In this document: positions 53,873-64,000 of the stretch, one piece after another
Numbering within the stretch: position 1 is the stretch's first letter
Layout of the letters: each line of letters starts with the position of its first letter
From: Burkholderiaceae bacterium
GTDB lineage: Bacteria > Pseudomonadota > Gammaproteobacteria > Burkholderiales > Burkholderiaceae_E
NCBI GenBank assembly: GCA_016710525.1
Contig: JADJVQ010000002.1
Location: 62,001-126,000 of the forward strand
Reading direction: 5' to 3'
Length of the DNA: 64,000 nucleotides
Made by a program: the position numbers and the translations under genes
Notes under the pieces: generated by a model
Seen by the model: the letters and a program-made list of their open reading frames with translations, nothing else
Told to the model about the DNA's origin: nothing
Database searches by the model: none

Positions 53873-55285
53873 TCAGGCCTCCAGCGCGAGCAGCGCGTCG
53901 TGGGTTTCCCAGGGCGCGGGCGTGCGCACCTGTTCCCACACCGGGTTGAACAGCGCCTTGTCGATCTCGGCGATCATCGTGACCATGCCTTCGTAGCCGG
54001 CGAAGGCGTGGTGCCGCTCCTGGTTGATGTCCATCCAGGGCATGCGGGCCTTCAGGGCCACGAACTGGCTGCGCCCGCCGCTCAGCATGATGTCGGCGCG
54101 CGCCTCGCGCAGCATCGCGTACATCTCGCGCGGGGTCATGTCGTCGATCATGTGCGCGTCGTCGCCCATGATCTCCTTGATCTTGTCCTTGTCCTCCTTG
54201 GTGCTCTTCTTCACGCTGGTGCCCACCACCTCGAGCCCGGCCTCCTGCAGCGCCGACACCACCGACCAGCTCTTCACGCCACCGGTGATCAGCAGCACCT
54301 TCTTGCCGGTCAGGCGCTGCTTGTAGGCGCGGATGCGCTCCCAGGCGCGGGCTTCCTCGGCGTTGACCAGCGCTTCGGTGCGGCCGATCAGCTCGGCGGG
54401 CGCGCCGCGAGCCACCAGCAGCCGCGCGATCTCGCGCAGCGTGGTGCTCATGTCGCTGATGCCGTAGAACGAACCCTCGAAGTACGGAATGCCCCAGCGC
54501 GACTGCATCTTGGTGGCGATGTTGATCATCGACTTGGAGCACACCATCATGTTGGCGCGCGCCCGGTGCGCGCCGGCCACCTCGTTGTAGCGGCCGTCGC
54601 CCGAGATGCAGCTCTGCACGCGCACGCCCAGCGCGTCGAGCAGCGGCTTGACCTGCCAGAGTTCGCCCGACAGGTTGTATTCGCCGATGATGTTGATGTC
54701 GTAGGGGGTGGTCACGGTCGGCTCGACCGTGCCGATCACATGGTCGAGCAGCGCCTCGGCGCCCAGCTTGTTGCCCAGGTTCTTCGGGCCCGCGAAGCCC
54801 GGGGCATCGACGGGGATCACCGGCTTGCCGAACTTCTCGCTGGCGCGCTTGCACACGGCTTCGATGTCGTCGCCGATCATCGCGGTCACGCAGGTCTGGT
54901 AGACGAAGATCGCCGGCGGGTCGGTCTTGTCGATGATTTCGCGGATCGCCTTGAACAGCCGCTTCTCGGCGCCGTAGATCACGTCGAATTCGTTGATGTC
55001 GGTGGTGTAGCCGGTGCGGTAGGTCTGCGGGCCCGACGAGGCGCTGTGCCGGTTGTCCCAGCCGTTGCCCTCGCAGGCGATCGGGCCGTGCACCAGGTGC
55101 GCGACGTCGACGATCGGCTGCAGCGCGATCTTGGCGCCGTCGAAGGCGCAGCCGCCGGCCGCCGCGCCGGGGTTCAGCTGCTTGGTGCAGCCTTTTTTGC
55201 GCTCCTTCTCGGATTTGGCCTGGTTGATGTCGCAGCCGGGTTCATCGAACACTTCGGCGATCTTGGCTTGCAGCGATGCGGACAT
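53873..55285 (-). CDS. nifE: NifE, FeMo-co assembly scaffold alpha subunit
   Basis: 470 residues. KGCTKQLNPGAAAGGCAFDG and VHGPIACEGNGWDNR with Cys33, Cys46 and Cys71 mark NifE rather than NifD, which has a different N-terminus and a catalytic His/Cys pair around FeMo-co. SSGPQTYRTGYTTDINEFD and GEYNLSGELWQVKPLLDALGVRV are also NifE-like. It forms the NifEN scaffold with NifN. First gene of nifENX-DUF269-DUF683-fdxB-nifQ, with a sigma54-type promoter 32-47 bases upstream. Confidence 0.95.
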   Translation of the reverse strand: MSASLQAKIAEVFDEPGCDINQAKSEKERKKGCTKQLNPGAAAGGCAFDGAKIALQPIVDVAHLVHGPIACEGNGWDNRHSASSGPQTYRTGYTTDINEFDVIYGAEKRLFKAIREIIDKTDPPAIFVYQTCVTAMIGDDIEAVCKRASEKFGKPVIPVDAPGFAGPKNLGNKLGAEALLDHVIGTVEPTVTTPYDINIIGEYNLSGELWQVKPLLDALGVRVQSCISGDGRYNEVAGAHRARANMMVCSKSMINIATKMQSRWGIPYFEGSFYGISDMSTTLREIARLLVARGAPAELIGRTEALVNAEEARAWERIRAYKQRLTGKKVLLITGGVKSWSVVSALQEAGLEVVGTSVKKSTKEDKDKIKEIMGDDAHMIDDMTPREMYAMLREARADIMLSGGRSQFVALKARMPWMDINQERHHAFAGYEGMVTMIAEIDKALFNPVWEQVRTPAPWETHDALLALEA

Positions 55286-55316
55286 GCGGGCCTCCTGTGA
55301 CGGACAAGACCCTCCA

Positions 55317-55332
55317 TGCACGATCGATGCCA
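55317..55332 (-). promoter_or_regulatory. sigma54-type promoter of nifENX
   Basis: The minus strand 55332 to 55317 reads TGGCATCGATCGTGCA: two deviations from TGGCAC-N5-TTGCA but invariant GG and GC at ten-base spacing. Start expected about 55306, 21 bases before nifE. No exact TGT-N10-ACA site was found up to 55490, only TGG-N10-ACA with one mismatch near 55413-55428. Confidence 0.6.
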
Positions 55333-55493
55333 GCTCGGTCGATCGGAAAAATGACCTATGAATCAGCAGCTTGGCAAATCGAAGTGGCGGCGCCCGCGCG
55401 GCTGCGCACTTGGCGGCTTTGCGACAAAGGCGACGTGGCGGGGGCGGAACCCCACCGGGCGATGGTTCGCGCCCCCTTCAGTCCTGCCGGGGC

Positions 55494-57485
55494 TCAGGTG
55501 CGTCGGCGCCACTGCAGCGTGATGACCACCGCCATCAGCGCGAGGCCGCTCACGTCGGCCCAGGCCTTGGGATACACGAGCAAAAGCCCGGCAGCCAGCA
55601 GCATCACTCGCTCCAGCCGAGAGGTGCGCTCGATCAGCCATCCCTGGAAGCCGCCCGCCAGCGCGACGATACCGGCGGCTGCGGTGAGCGAGACGATCGC
55701 GATCGACCCCCAGTCGGCGCCGGCCAGCGCCTTGACGGATCCCATCAGCAGCAGGCCCTGGCCTGCCGGATCGAGCACGAACACGAACGGCACGAGGAAG
55801 GCCGGCATCGTGTATTTCCAGCTCTGCAGCGTGGTTTTGTAGGGATCTCCGCCGGTGATGGCCGCGGCGGCGAACGGCGACAGCGCCGTGGGCGGCGACA
55901 CCTCCGAGAGCACCGCGTAGTAGAAGATGAACATGTGGGCGGCGTAGTCCGGCACGCCGAGCTTGATCAGCGCCGGCGCGGCGATCACCGCGCAGATGAT
56001 GTACGAGGCGGTCACCGGCACCGCCAGCCCGACGATCCAGACGATCAGCGCCGTGTAGATGGCCGTGAGCATCAGCGAGCCGCCGGCGTACTCCAGGATG
56101 ATCGACGAGAACTTCAGCCCCAGCCCGGTGAGCGTCACCACGCCCACGATCAGGCCGGCACCCGCGCAGGTGGTGCCGACGTTGAGCATGCCGACCGAAC
56201 CGCCCTCCATCGCGCGCATCAGGCCCGAACTCATGAAGGCCTTGAAGGGGCCGCGCGGATCGCGGAACAGGTTGCGCGGCACCAGCGCGCAGTCGCGGTG
56301 CAGGAAGCTGGTGAGAAACGACAGCACCGTGGCCCAGAACACCGATAGCACCGGCGAGAAGCCCAGCAGCATGAAGACGATGATGGAGACCAGCGACACG
56401 AAGTGAAACCAGTACTCGCGGGTGAGCGCCCAGACGCCGGCCACTTTTTCGAAGGTCACGTCGCGCATGCCGTACTTGCGCGCGTCGATCTCGACCATCA
56501 GGAACAGCGCCAGGTAGAACAGGATGGTCGGGATCACCGCCATCAGCAGCACGTCCAGGTACGAAATCTTCAGGAACTCGGCGATCAGGAAAGCGGCTGC
56601 GCCCAGCACCGGCGGCGAAATGATGGCGCCCAGCCCGCCCGCGGCCAGCAGGCCGCCCGCCGCGTTCTTTTCGTAGCCGACCTTGGCCAGCATCGGGTAG
56701 GCGACCGACCCCAGCGTCACCGTGGTGGCCACGCCCGAGCCCGACGGTCCGCCCAGCAGGAACGAGGCCAGCACCACGGTGCGGCCGGCGCCGGTGGGCT
56801 TGCCGCCCATCGCCGAAAACGAGAAGTCGATGAAGAACTTGCCGGCGTGCGAGTACTGCAAGAACGCGCCGAAGATCGTGAACAGGATGATCAGCGATGA
56901 CGACACATCGATGGCCGCGCCGAAGATGCCTTCCAGGGTCATGTACATGTGCCCGACCAGCCGGCCCACTTCGTAACCCTTGTGGGTCCAGGGCGCGGGC
57001 AGCCACGGGCCGGCGAACGCGTACAGGATGAACAGGCTGGTGATGATCGGCATCACCCAGCCGTTGGAGCGGCGCATGGCTTCCATGATCAGCAGGATCA
57101 GGGCCACGCCGAACACGATGTCGAGCCGTTCCGGAGACGTGTTGCGGTCGGTGAAGTCGTCTCCGCCCATCAGCATGTAGACGACAACGGCCACCGACAG
57201 TGCCGCCATCAGCCAGTCCCACCACATCACACGGTTGCGGAACCGCCGTGAAATGGGAAAGCAAAGGAACGAGACGAACAGCACCATCGCCACGTGCACC
57301 GGGCGAAGGGTCTGGGTCGGCACGATGCTGTAGGCGGCATACAGGTGGAACACCGACATCAGCACCGCGGCCAGCGTGACGAACAGGCCCAGTGCGCCCG
57401 CGAGGTGGTTGGCCGCCCCCTCTTCCTCTTCGATGAAGGATTCGGCCTTCTTCAGGGCCTCGTCGCTGACCGCGCCGTCGGCCAT
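55494..57485 (-). CDS. TRAP transporter fused permease (TAXI type)
   Basis: 663 residues with about 15-18 hydrophobic segments: the fused small (DctQ-like) and large (DctM-like) membrane subunits of TAXI-TRAP systems. GGLGAIISPPVLGAAAFLIAEFL and LSEVSPPTALSPFAAAAITGG are the characteristic DctM loops. It imports an organic acid with the binding protein encoded immediately upstream; start and stop overlap by one base. The substrate is unknown. Confidence 0.92.
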   Translation of the reverse strand: MADGAVSDEALKKAESFIEEEEGAANHLAGALGLFVTLAAVLMSVFHLYAAYSIVPTQTLRPVHVAMVLFVSFLCFPISRRFRNRVMWWDWLMAALSVAVVVYMLMGGDDFTDRNTSPERLDIVFGVALILLIMEAMRRSNGWVMPIITSLFILYAFAGPWLPAPWTHKGYEVGRLVGHMYMTLEGIFGAAIDVSSSLIILFTIFGAFLQYSHAGKFFIDFSFSAMGGKPTGAGRTVVLASFLLGGPSGSGVATTVTLGSVAYPMLAKVGYEKNAAGGLLAAGGLGAIISPPVLGAAAFLIAEFLKISYLDVLLMAVIPTILFYLALFLMVEIDARKYGMRDVTFEKVAGVWALTREYWFHFVSLVSIIVFMLLGFSPVLSVFWATVLSFLTSFLHRDCALVPRNLFRDPRGPFKAFMSSGLMRAMEGGSVGMLNVGTTCAGAGLIVGVVTLTGLGLKFSSIILEYAGGSLMLTAIYTALIVWIVGLAVPVTASYIICAVIAAPALIKLGVPDYAAHMFIFYYAVLSEVSPPTALSPFAAAAITGGDPYKTTLQSWKYTMPAFLVPFVFVLDPAGQGLLLMGSVKALAGADWGSIAIVSLTAAAGIVALAGGFQGWLIERTSRLERVMLLAAGLLLVYPKAWADVSGLALMAVVITLQWRRRT

Positions 57486-58447
57486 CAGTTGATCTTGATG
57501 CCGCGTTCGGCCAGGTATTTGATGGCGCCAGGATGGTAAGGAATGGGCGTGGCCGCGGCCTTCTGGTTCTCGAGCTTGAAGTTGGCCGCCTCCTTGTGGA
57601 CCGCGATCAGGTCGTCGCGCTTCTCGAACACGGTCTTGACGATCGCATAGGCATCTTTCTCGGACATCGATTCATGGGCCACCAGGATGTTCCAGACGGT
57701 GGCCTGCTTGTTGTCGACGTCCATGCCCTTGTAGACGGACTTGGGGATCGTGTCTTCGATGTAGAGCTGACCGTACTTCTGGTTCATCTTGGTGACCACG
57801 TCAGCGTGGTCGATCATGTGGATCTTGGTGCCGGGCGTGTTGGCCAGGTCGGTGACGGCGGCCGTCGGCAGGCCGCCGACCCAGAAGAACGCGTCGATCT
57901 TGCGGTCCTTGAGCGCATTGACGGATTCCGCCACGCCCAGGCGTTCGCGCTTCATGTCCTTGTCCTTGTCCAGGCCCGCCGCCTCGATGACCCGGAAGGC
58001 CATGACTTCAGTGGCGCTGCCCGGCGAGCCGGTGGACACCCGCTTGCCCTTCAGGTCGGCCATCGACTTGATGCCGGTGCCCTCGATGGTGGCCACGTGC
58101 ATCCGGTTGGGATAGAGGACCAGCAGCGTTTTCAGGGGCACCTTGTTGCCCTTGAACTTGTCCACGCCCTGCTGCGCATCCTGCGCCGCGTCGGCCATCG
58201 AAAAGGCGATGTACGGCTTGCCGGAGCCGACCAGCTTGAGGTTGTCGACCGAGCCGCCAGTCACTTCGGCGGTGGCCTGCATGCCCGGCACATGCTTGGA
58301 GAGCGCCGCCGCGAGGCCGCCCCCCAGCGGGTAATAGACTCCGCCCGTGCCACCGGTGGCGATGGACAGATTCTGCGCGAAAGCGCCCGCGCTGAGCAGC
58401 GCAGCCGCGGCGGCGAGGGCGCCGCGTACCTGGAAGGCCTTGAACAT
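57485..58447 (-). CDS. TAXI-family TRAP periplasmic binding protein
   Basis: 320 residues with a signal peptide (ALAAAAALLSAGAFA). SIATGGTGGVYYPLGGGLAAALSKHVPGM is the TAXI-family substrate-binding start; GSPGSATEVMAFRVIEAAGL and KIDAFFWVGGLPTAAVTDLA follow. It delivers the ligand to the fused permease. Start ATG 58447 with AAGGAGACTCC upstream is preferred over 58468. Confidence 0.93.
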   Translation of the reverse strand: MFKAFQVRGALAAAAALLSAGAFAQNLSIATGGTGGVYYPLGGGLAAALSKHVPGMQATAEVTGGSVDNLKLVGSGKPYIAFSMADAAQDAQQGVDKFKGNKVPLKTLLVLYPNRMHVATIEGTGIKSMADLKGKRVSTGSPGSATEVMAFRVIEAAGLDKDKDMKRERLGVAESVNALKDRKIDAFFWVGGLPTAAVTDLANTPGTKIHMIDHADVVTKMNQKYGQLYIEDTIPKSVYKGMDVDNKQATVWNILVAHESMSEKDAYAIVKTVFEKRDDLIAVHKEAANFKLENQKAAATPIPYHPGAIKYLAERGIKIN

Positions 58448-58601
58448 GGAGTCTCCTTGCGTCGTCATTCGGGGCCTGTGTTCGGCCCGTGGGGGGCCAG
58501 TCTATTGAAGTCGGGGCCGCGCGGTCAAACCGGCCGCCTGGCGTGTCACAAACACGCCCGGTGATCTGCGTCTGAGGCGGGCGAGGGCTTATGGTTGGCG
58601 G

Positions 58602-59843
<1,242 letters not shown>

Positions 59844-59894
59844 ACTTGCGTTGATCGCCTCAGACGCCGGTCAACCTGAAAGGAAGCAGAGGAT

Positions 59895-60920
59895 ATGAAC
59901 CCTGTCATCGTGCGTCTGCCGGATGTGCGGACGGTCCCGTGCTCGACGGGCAGGCGCCACCTGCTGGGGCTCGGCGCGGCCAGCCTAGTGCTCGCCCGCT
60001 CGGGCGCGGGCCTGGCCCAGACCGACTGGCCGAACAAACCGATCCGCTTCGTGGTCGGCTTTGCACCCGGCGGACCCACCGACAGCTTCGCGCGCCTGCT
60101 CGCCAAGCGCCTGACCGAGCAGCTGGGTCAACCGGTGTCGATCGAGAACCGGGTGGGGGCCAATGCGAACATCGCCGCCGAACTGGTTGCGCGCGCTGCG
60201 CCCGATGGCAGCACGTTCCTGTACAACAGCTCGTCGATGGCGATCAGTGCCTCCTTGTACAAGGATCTGAAGTACGACGCGCGCCGCGACCTGATGCCGG
60301 TGGGCCTGGTGATGGGGGTGCCGGTCGCTTTCGTGGTGCACCCCAGCTTGCCGGTGTCGTCACCGGCCGAGCTGGTCGCCTACCTGAAGTCCAGGCCCCG
60401 GGAGCTGAACTACGCCTCGGGAGGCGTGGGCAATGCACAGCACCTGGGCATGGAGATGGTGCTGCAGCATTTCGGTCTGCAGGCCAGCCACATCGCCTAC
60501 AAGGGCAGCGCGCCGGCGCACATCGATCTGATCGCCGGCCGCACGCAGATGATGATCGACACGGTCGGCAGCGTGATGCCCTACATCCTGGACAAGCGAC
60601 TGCGCCCGATCGCCACCCTGTCGGCGCAGCGGGTCGGCTCGCTGCCGGGAGTGCCGACGATGCGCGAATCCGGCATGCCGGGCTTCGAACTCTCGGCCTG
60701 GTATGGCTTGATGGCGCCGGCGCGCACCCCCGAGCCGATCGTGCGCAAGCTCAATGCCGAGATCGACCGGGCGATGAAAACCGATGAGCTGCGAGCCGCG
60801 GTGACCGGGCAGGGAGGTCTGCCGCTGACGGGCACGCCCGAGGCCTACGACGCCTATCTGCAGACAGAAATCGCCCGCTACGCGAAAGTGATTGGCGCTC
60901 TCAACGTGAAGCCGGAATAG
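59895..60920 (+). CDS. Bug/TctC-family periplasmic solute-binding protein
   Basis: 341 residues with a Tat-like or Sec signal (TGRRHLLGLGAASLVLARSG, the twin Arg replaced by RR-H-L). WPNKPIRFVVGFAPGGPTDSFARLLAKRL, ENRVGANANIAAELVARAAPDGST, HIAYKGSAPAHIDLIAGR and LPGVPTMRESG give the family. It is an orphan receptor without tctAB, co-directional with the CoA-transferase. Confidence 0.92.
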   Translation: MNPVIVRLPDVRTVPCSTGRRHLLGLGAASLVLARSGAGLAQTDWPNKPIRFVVGFAPGGPTDSFARLLAKRLTEQLGQPVSIENRVGANANIAAELVARAAPDGSTFLYNSSSMAISASLYKDLKYDARRDLMPVGLVMGVPVAFVVHPSLPVSSPAELVAYLKSRPRELNYASGGVGNAQHLGMEMVLQHFGLQASHIAYKGSAPAHIDLIAGRTQMMIDTVGSVMPYILDKRLRPIATLSAQRVGSLPGVPTMRESGMPGFELSAWYGLMAPARTPEPIVRKLNAEIDRAMKTDELRAAVTGQGGLPLTGTPEAYDAYLQTEIARYAKVIGALNVKPE

Positions 60921-60922
60921 CC

Positions 60923-61069
60923 GATGGCCAACTCTTCACCAACCTGCACGATCGGGGCGGCTCGGCGATCGAGGGGCGCTTCGTGCCCGTGATGAACCCG
61001 CATGGCCAGGTCGTGATCGCCTGCAACGCGCTGCGCATGATCCGGCGTCGCGCGGCCGCGGCCGGGTGA
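60923..61069 (+). pseudogene. Possible 3' remnant of an unidentified gene
   Basis: A coding-like frame of 48 codons without a start (DGQLFTNLHDRGGSAIEG, then VMNPHGQVVIACNALRMIRR) ends TGA at 61067-61069. The composition is protein-like and matches local codon use, but I do not recognise it and nothing upstream continues it. It could be the tail of a deleted gene. The remaining bases to 61196 are GC-rich repeats of GCGGGC with no gene. Confidence 0.35.
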
Positions 61070-61196
61070 GAGCAGTTGCTGGTGCGAGGTACTGGCCGAC
61101 CGGGAGTTGATCGGGCGGCCAGTCGGGAAGCTCGCCCGCGCGAAGGGCGGGCCTGAGGCGGGCAGATCGCCCGCACGAGGCGGGCGAGGGCGGGAC

Positions 61197-61487
61197 TCAG
61201 CCGAGTTCCTGCATCCGCAGCACCGAGGGCGGGCCGTCCATGAACGCGCCCATTTCGCGGCCCAGCGTGCGGAAGTGGTCGGTGCCGCGGTGGTTCTTCA
61301 GCGCGTCGTCGTCCTTGTACCGCTCCATGAAGACATAGGTGAGCGGATCGTCGCCCTTGGAGAGCGTATAGAGCAGGCAGCCCGGCTCGTTGGCGGCGAC
61401 GGCGGCGACCAGCTTGAGCGCGACGGCTTCGAAATCGGCGGCTTTGCCGTCCTTGACCTTGATGGTGGCGACGATGCTGTGGGTCAT
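61197..61487 (-). CDS. Antibiotic-biosynthesis-monooxygenase (ABM) domain protein
   Basis: 96 residues: IVATIKVKDGKAADFEAVALKLVAAVAANEPGCLLYTL and YVFMERYKDDDALKNHRGTDHF, the YgiN/ABM dimeric alpha-beta barrel. Small members act as quinol monooxygenases or of unknown role. Start ATG 61487; an in-frame start at 61520 adds only eleven residues. Confidence 0.88.
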   Translation of the reverse strand: MTHSIVATIKVKDGKAADFEAVALKLVAAVAANEPGCLLYTLSKGDDPLTYVFMERYKDDDALKNHRGTDHFRTLGREMGAFMDGPPSVLRMQELG

Positions 61488-61666
61488 GTCAGATGCTCCT
61501 GAGAGGGGTTGGGTAGGCACTGTTCGGGTTGTCGCGCTTCAAGGGGGCTTGCCGCGTTGTCCGTGGCGGCCATGATCCCACCGCCAGCGCGCGGCAGGGC
61601 TGCCGCGCCGGGCGCTGGCGGGCGTAAGGCTGAAAAAAGAAACGCGTCGCCCGGCCCGCGCCGGGT

Positions 61667-62785
61667 TCAGGCCGCCTTCACCTGGCCATAGGCCCATTCG
61701 AGCCAAGGCAGCATGCGCTCGATGTCTTCGGGCTGCACGGTGGCGCCACACCAGAAGCGCAGACCGGCCGGTGCGTCCTTGTACGAGCCGCAGTCGAGCG
61801 CAGCGCCTTCGGTCTCGAGCAGTTTGACCAGTTTCTTGACCTGGTCGGCCGACAGGTCCAGCGACAGACATACGCTGGTGTTCGAGCGGATGGTTTTGTC
61901 CTGGGCCAGGAAGCGGATCCAGTCGTGGCGGGCGACGAAGGCCTCGAACAGCGCCAGGTTGGCCTGCGAGCGGCGGATCAGTTCCTTCATCCCGCCAATG
62001 GACTGCGCCCAGGCCAGCGCGTCGAGGTAGTCCTCGTTGGCCAGCATCGAGGGCGTGTTGATGGTGGCAGCCTCGAAGATTTCCTCGAGCAGCTTGCCGC
62101 CTTTGGTCATCCGGAAGATCTTGGGCAGCGGCCAGGGCGGCTTGTAGGTCTCCAGGCGCTGCACGGCGCGCGGCGAGAGCACCAGCATGCCGTGCGCGGC
62201 CTCGCCGCCCAGCGCCTTCTGCCACGAGAAGGTGGCCACGTCGATCTTGGACCAGGGGATGTCCATCGCGAACACCGCGCTGGTGGCGTCGCACAGCGTC
62301 AGGCCTTCGCGCTGGTCGCTGATCCAGTCGCCATTGGGCACCATCACGCCGCTGGTGGTGCCGTTCCAGGCGAAAACGATGTCGTGGGCCGGGTTGGCCT
62401 GGCTCAGGTCGGGCAGCTGGCCGTAGGGGGCCGAAAACAAGCGCGCGTCGGCCAGCTTCAGTTGTTTGGTGATGTCGGTGGCCCAGCCTTCGCCGAACGA
62501 TTCCCAGGTGAAGACGTCGACCGGCCGCGCGCCGAGCATCGACCACATCGCCATCTCGAAGGCGCCGGTATCGGAGGCCGGGACGATGGCGACCCGGTAG
62601 CCTTCGGGCAGGCCCAGCATGCGGTGGGTCTCGGTGATGCTGCGCAGCAGCCGGGATTTGCCCAGCGCGGAACGGTGCGAACGCCCGAGCGTGTCGGTGG
62701 GCAGCGCCGTGACGCTGTAGCCGGGGCGTTTGGCACAGGGGCCCGAGGAGAAGTTCGGGCTGTTGGGCTTCAGGGCGGGTTTCAA
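61667..62785 (-). CDS. serC: Phosphoserine aminotransferase-like, SerC second type
   Basis: 372 residues from TTG 62785, chosen because GAGG lies 6 bases upstream and the protein then begins KPALKPNSPNFSSGPCAKRPG, the start typical of the Methanosarcina/alphaproteobacterial SerC type. LRSITETHRMLGLPEGYRVAIVPASDTGAFEMAMWSML, the PLP Lys in ATFSWQKALGGEAAHGML and LDCGSYKDAPAGLRFWCGAT fit. It converts phosphohydroxypyruvate to phosphoserine. The usual partner serA is not next to it. Confidence 0.9.
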   Translation of the reverse strand: MKPALKPNSPNFSSGPCAKRPGYSVTALPTDTLGRSHRSALGKSRLLRSITETHRMLGLPEGYRVAIVPASDTGAFEMAMWSMLGARPVDVFTWESFGEGWATDITKQLKLADARLFSAPYGQLPDLSQANPAHDIVFAWNGTTSGVMVPNGDWISDQREGLTLCDATSAVFAMDIPWSKIDVATFSWQKALGGEAAHGMLVLSPRAVQRLETYKPPWPLPKIFRMTKGGKLLEEIFEAATINTPSMLANEDYLDALAWAQSIGGMKELIRRSQANLALFEAFVARHDWIRFLAQDKTIRSNTSVCLSLDLSADQVKKLVKLLETEGAALDCGSYKDAPAGLRFWCGATVQPEDIERMLPWLEWAYGQVKAA

Positions 62786-62816
62786 GGTTGTCCTCAGGTC
62801 AATGGAAGGGAGAAGG

Positions 62817-63797
62817 TCAGCCGGTGCGATCTGCCGCGGTGCGCACCCATCGGCGCGCGTACGCAAGGAACTGGCGAGTGCCGGCATTGCGGAAGCGCTG
62901 CGGGTTGAGCAGCAGGCGGAAACTGCGCGACAGCGCGCGCCGCGCCGCGACCGAAGCGAGCGGAATCTCGGTGAGCGTGCCCGCCCGGAAGGACTCCTCG
63001 ACGCTGCGCCGGGACAGGCAGCCCAGCCAGTCGCTGCGCTGAACCAGCCGCCGCAAGGCCTCATTATCCGAGATCTCGGCCCGGACATCGAGTTCGCTGT
63101 AATCCTCCATCGCCCGCAGGAAGGCTTCCCGGGTGCCGGAGCCCGGTTCGCGCAGGGCCCAGGCGCATTCGGCCAGGCGCGCCATCGAGAAGCCGCGCGC
63201 CGGAGCCGGCTGCGCCGCCAGCAGCGGATGGCTGGGCCGGGCGAACACGCACAATTCGTCGCGCAGCCAGATCTCGCTGTGCAGCGACGGGTCGGCCACG
63301 GTGCCCTCGACGAAGGCGATGTCGATCGCGTAACGGGCCAGGCCGGCCAGGATCTCTTCGGTATTGGCCACGGTCAGCGTGAAGCGCGCCAGCGGCGCGG
63401 TTTCACGGTAGTCGTTGAGCAGTTCGGGCATCAGCGTGACGCCGATCGTGCGGGTCGCGCCGATCGCCAGCGCCGGCTGGTGCTGTTCGGAGCGGCCCAG
63501 CGACTGCTGCAGTTCGGTGGCGCGGTCGAGCAGTTCCTGGGCCTGGGCGCGGATCTGCGCGCCGCCGGCGGTCAGGGCCAGCGTGCGGCCGCGCCGCTCG
63601 AACAGCGACACGCCCAGCGCCTGCTCGAGGTCGCGCAGCGCCATGCTGACCGCCGAGGGCGTGCGGCCGATCTCGGCGGCCGCCTGCGAGGCATTGGCCA
63701 GCCGGGCCACCGCGCAGAAGGCTTCGAGCTGGCGCAGGCTGAATCGGGTTCGGGACGTGGGTGCGGCGAACGCAGGGCGCGTAGAGGAGTCGGGCAT
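62817..63797 (-). CDS. LysR-family transcriptional regulator
   Basis: 326 residues: N-terminal HTH (SLRQLEAFCAVARLANASQAAAEIGRTPSAVSMALRDLEQALGVSLFER) and LysR substrate domain (ATRTIGVTLMPELLNDYRE and FVEGTVADPSLHSEIWL). CysB/CysL-like members of this shape are usually divergent from a transporter they control, as here with the gene at 63913. The serC-type gene lies 32 bases downstream on the same strand. Confidence 0.92.
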   Translation of the reverse strand: MPDSSTRPAFAAPTSRTRFSLRQLEAFCAVARLANASQAAAEIGRTPSAVSMALRDLEQALGVSLFERRGRTLALTAGGAQIRAQAQELLDRATELQQSLGRSEQHQPALAIGATRTIGVTLMPELLNDYRETAPLARFTLTVANTEEILAGLARYAIDIAFVEGTVADPSLHSEIWLRDELCVFARPSHPLLAAQPAPARGFSMARLAECAWALREPGSGTREAFLRAMEDYSELDVRAEISDNEALRRLVQRSDWLGCLSRRSVEESFRAGTLTEIPLASVAARRALSRSFRLLLNPQRFRNAGTRQFLAYARRWVRTAADRTG

Positions 63798-63912
63798 CTG
63801 GCGGTCGGTTTGCGGTGTTGTTCCGGAAACTCATATTGTCAGTGTTATTGAAAATATCATTCAGTAAATCTCGATTTTTCTGAATTGACTTCATGCGTAC
63901 CATCGGCGCGTC

Positions 63913-64000
63913 ATGTCAGCCGCCTCCACGTCCGCGCCCCGATCCGCCGGCCTCGCCCGGTTCCTGCCCTTCCTGCTGTGGGCGCCGCTGCTGCGCACTC
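63913..64000 (+). CDS. N-terminus of a membrane protein, possibly a SulP-type transporter
   Basis: Only 29 codons are present: an Ala/Ser-rich start and then LARFLPFLLWAPLLRT entering a membrane segment. F-L-P-F-L-x-W-x-P-L-L at this position is common in SulP anion transporters. Placement divergent from a LysR gene would also suit a YeiH-type exporter. Undecided. Confidence 0.45.
   Translation, partial: MSAASTSAPRSAGLARFLPFLLWAPLLRT

Noticed and set aside
53873..55285. First read as nifD because nifD normally starts a scaffold/MoFe-like pair
   Set aside because: The KGCTKQLNPGAAAGGCAFDG region and the neighbours nifX, DUF269, DUF683, fdxB and nifQ identify it as nifE; nifDK must lie left of the window next to nifH.
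61080..61196. GCGGGC-rich repeats considered as a repeat array
   Set aside because: Short, irregular and without a constant unit; best described as GC-rich intergenic sequence.

Overview
The window is a nitrogen-fixation (nif) island from a high-GC betaproteobacterium, most likely Burkholderiales or a close relative. The evidence is the consistently GC-rich codon use, two Bug/TctC-type solute-binding proteins (a family expanded in Burkholderiales), an oxygen-sensitive-type NifA with no nifL beside it, and the nif gene content itself. No rRNA, tRNA, CRISPR array, transposase or integrase was seen, so the taxonomic call is an inference.

Layout. 1-131 (minus) is the first 43 codons of nifH, running off the left edge. 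Divergent from it, 518-3819 (plus) holds a truncated haemoglobin, an unrecognised 197-residue protein, draT, draG and a zinc-ribbon protein, followed by an Ohr/OsmC protein (3921-4358). 4378-14772 (minus) is one long run from nifB through fdxN, an IscA-type protein, a TPR-like protein, a leucine-rich-variant Fe-S protein, two nifZ genes, a small unknown, nifS, a second small unknown, a DegT-fold protein, a SIR2-fold protein, a [2Fe-2S] ferredoxin, a HepT-like protein and a GT41 (SPINDLY-like) glycosyltransferase. 15352-17423 (plus) is a TetR regulator with two VOC-family genes. 17528-25266 (minus) is nifV-nifW-fixABCX-ferritin-like-nifA. 25556-30527 (minus) is a dedicated iscS-iscU-erpA-iscA-hscA-fdx set. 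30721-34579 is a sigma54 activator with a divergent aldehyde dehydrogenase. 34593-36487 is a copper-handling module. 36534-44396 is non-nif metabolism: glycosyltransferase, esterase, AraC, acyl-CoA synthetase, Bug protein and sulfatase. 44593-48685 is molybdate uptake and control (modEABC, mop). 48746-55285 (minus) is nifE-nifN-nifX-DUF269-DUF683-fdxB-nifQ followed by a flavin monooxygenase. 55494-64000 is a TAXI-type TRAP transporter, a CoA-transferase, a Bug protein, a SerC-type aminotransferase, a LysR regulator and a truncated transporter.

How it works together. NifA (sigma54 activator) probably drives at least six promoters whose -24/-12 elements I located by eye: nifH, the globin-draTG operon, nifB, nifV, iscS and nifE. 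Exact TGT-N10-ACA NifA sites accompany nifH/globin (shared), nifB and nifV. NifB, NifE, NifN, NifX, NifQ, NifV and ModABC supply FeMo-cofactor parts. The ISC set and NifS supply Fe-S clusters, FixABCX and the ferredoxins supply electrons, and DraT/DraG switch the Fe protein off and on.

Sequence quality. Many otherwise intact genes carry single frameshifts at G or C runs, and several stretches are almost pure G (3459-3481, about 35150-35575, about 38040-38140, about 44440-44512). These look like sequencing or assembly errors rather than decay, and gene ends near them are uncertain.
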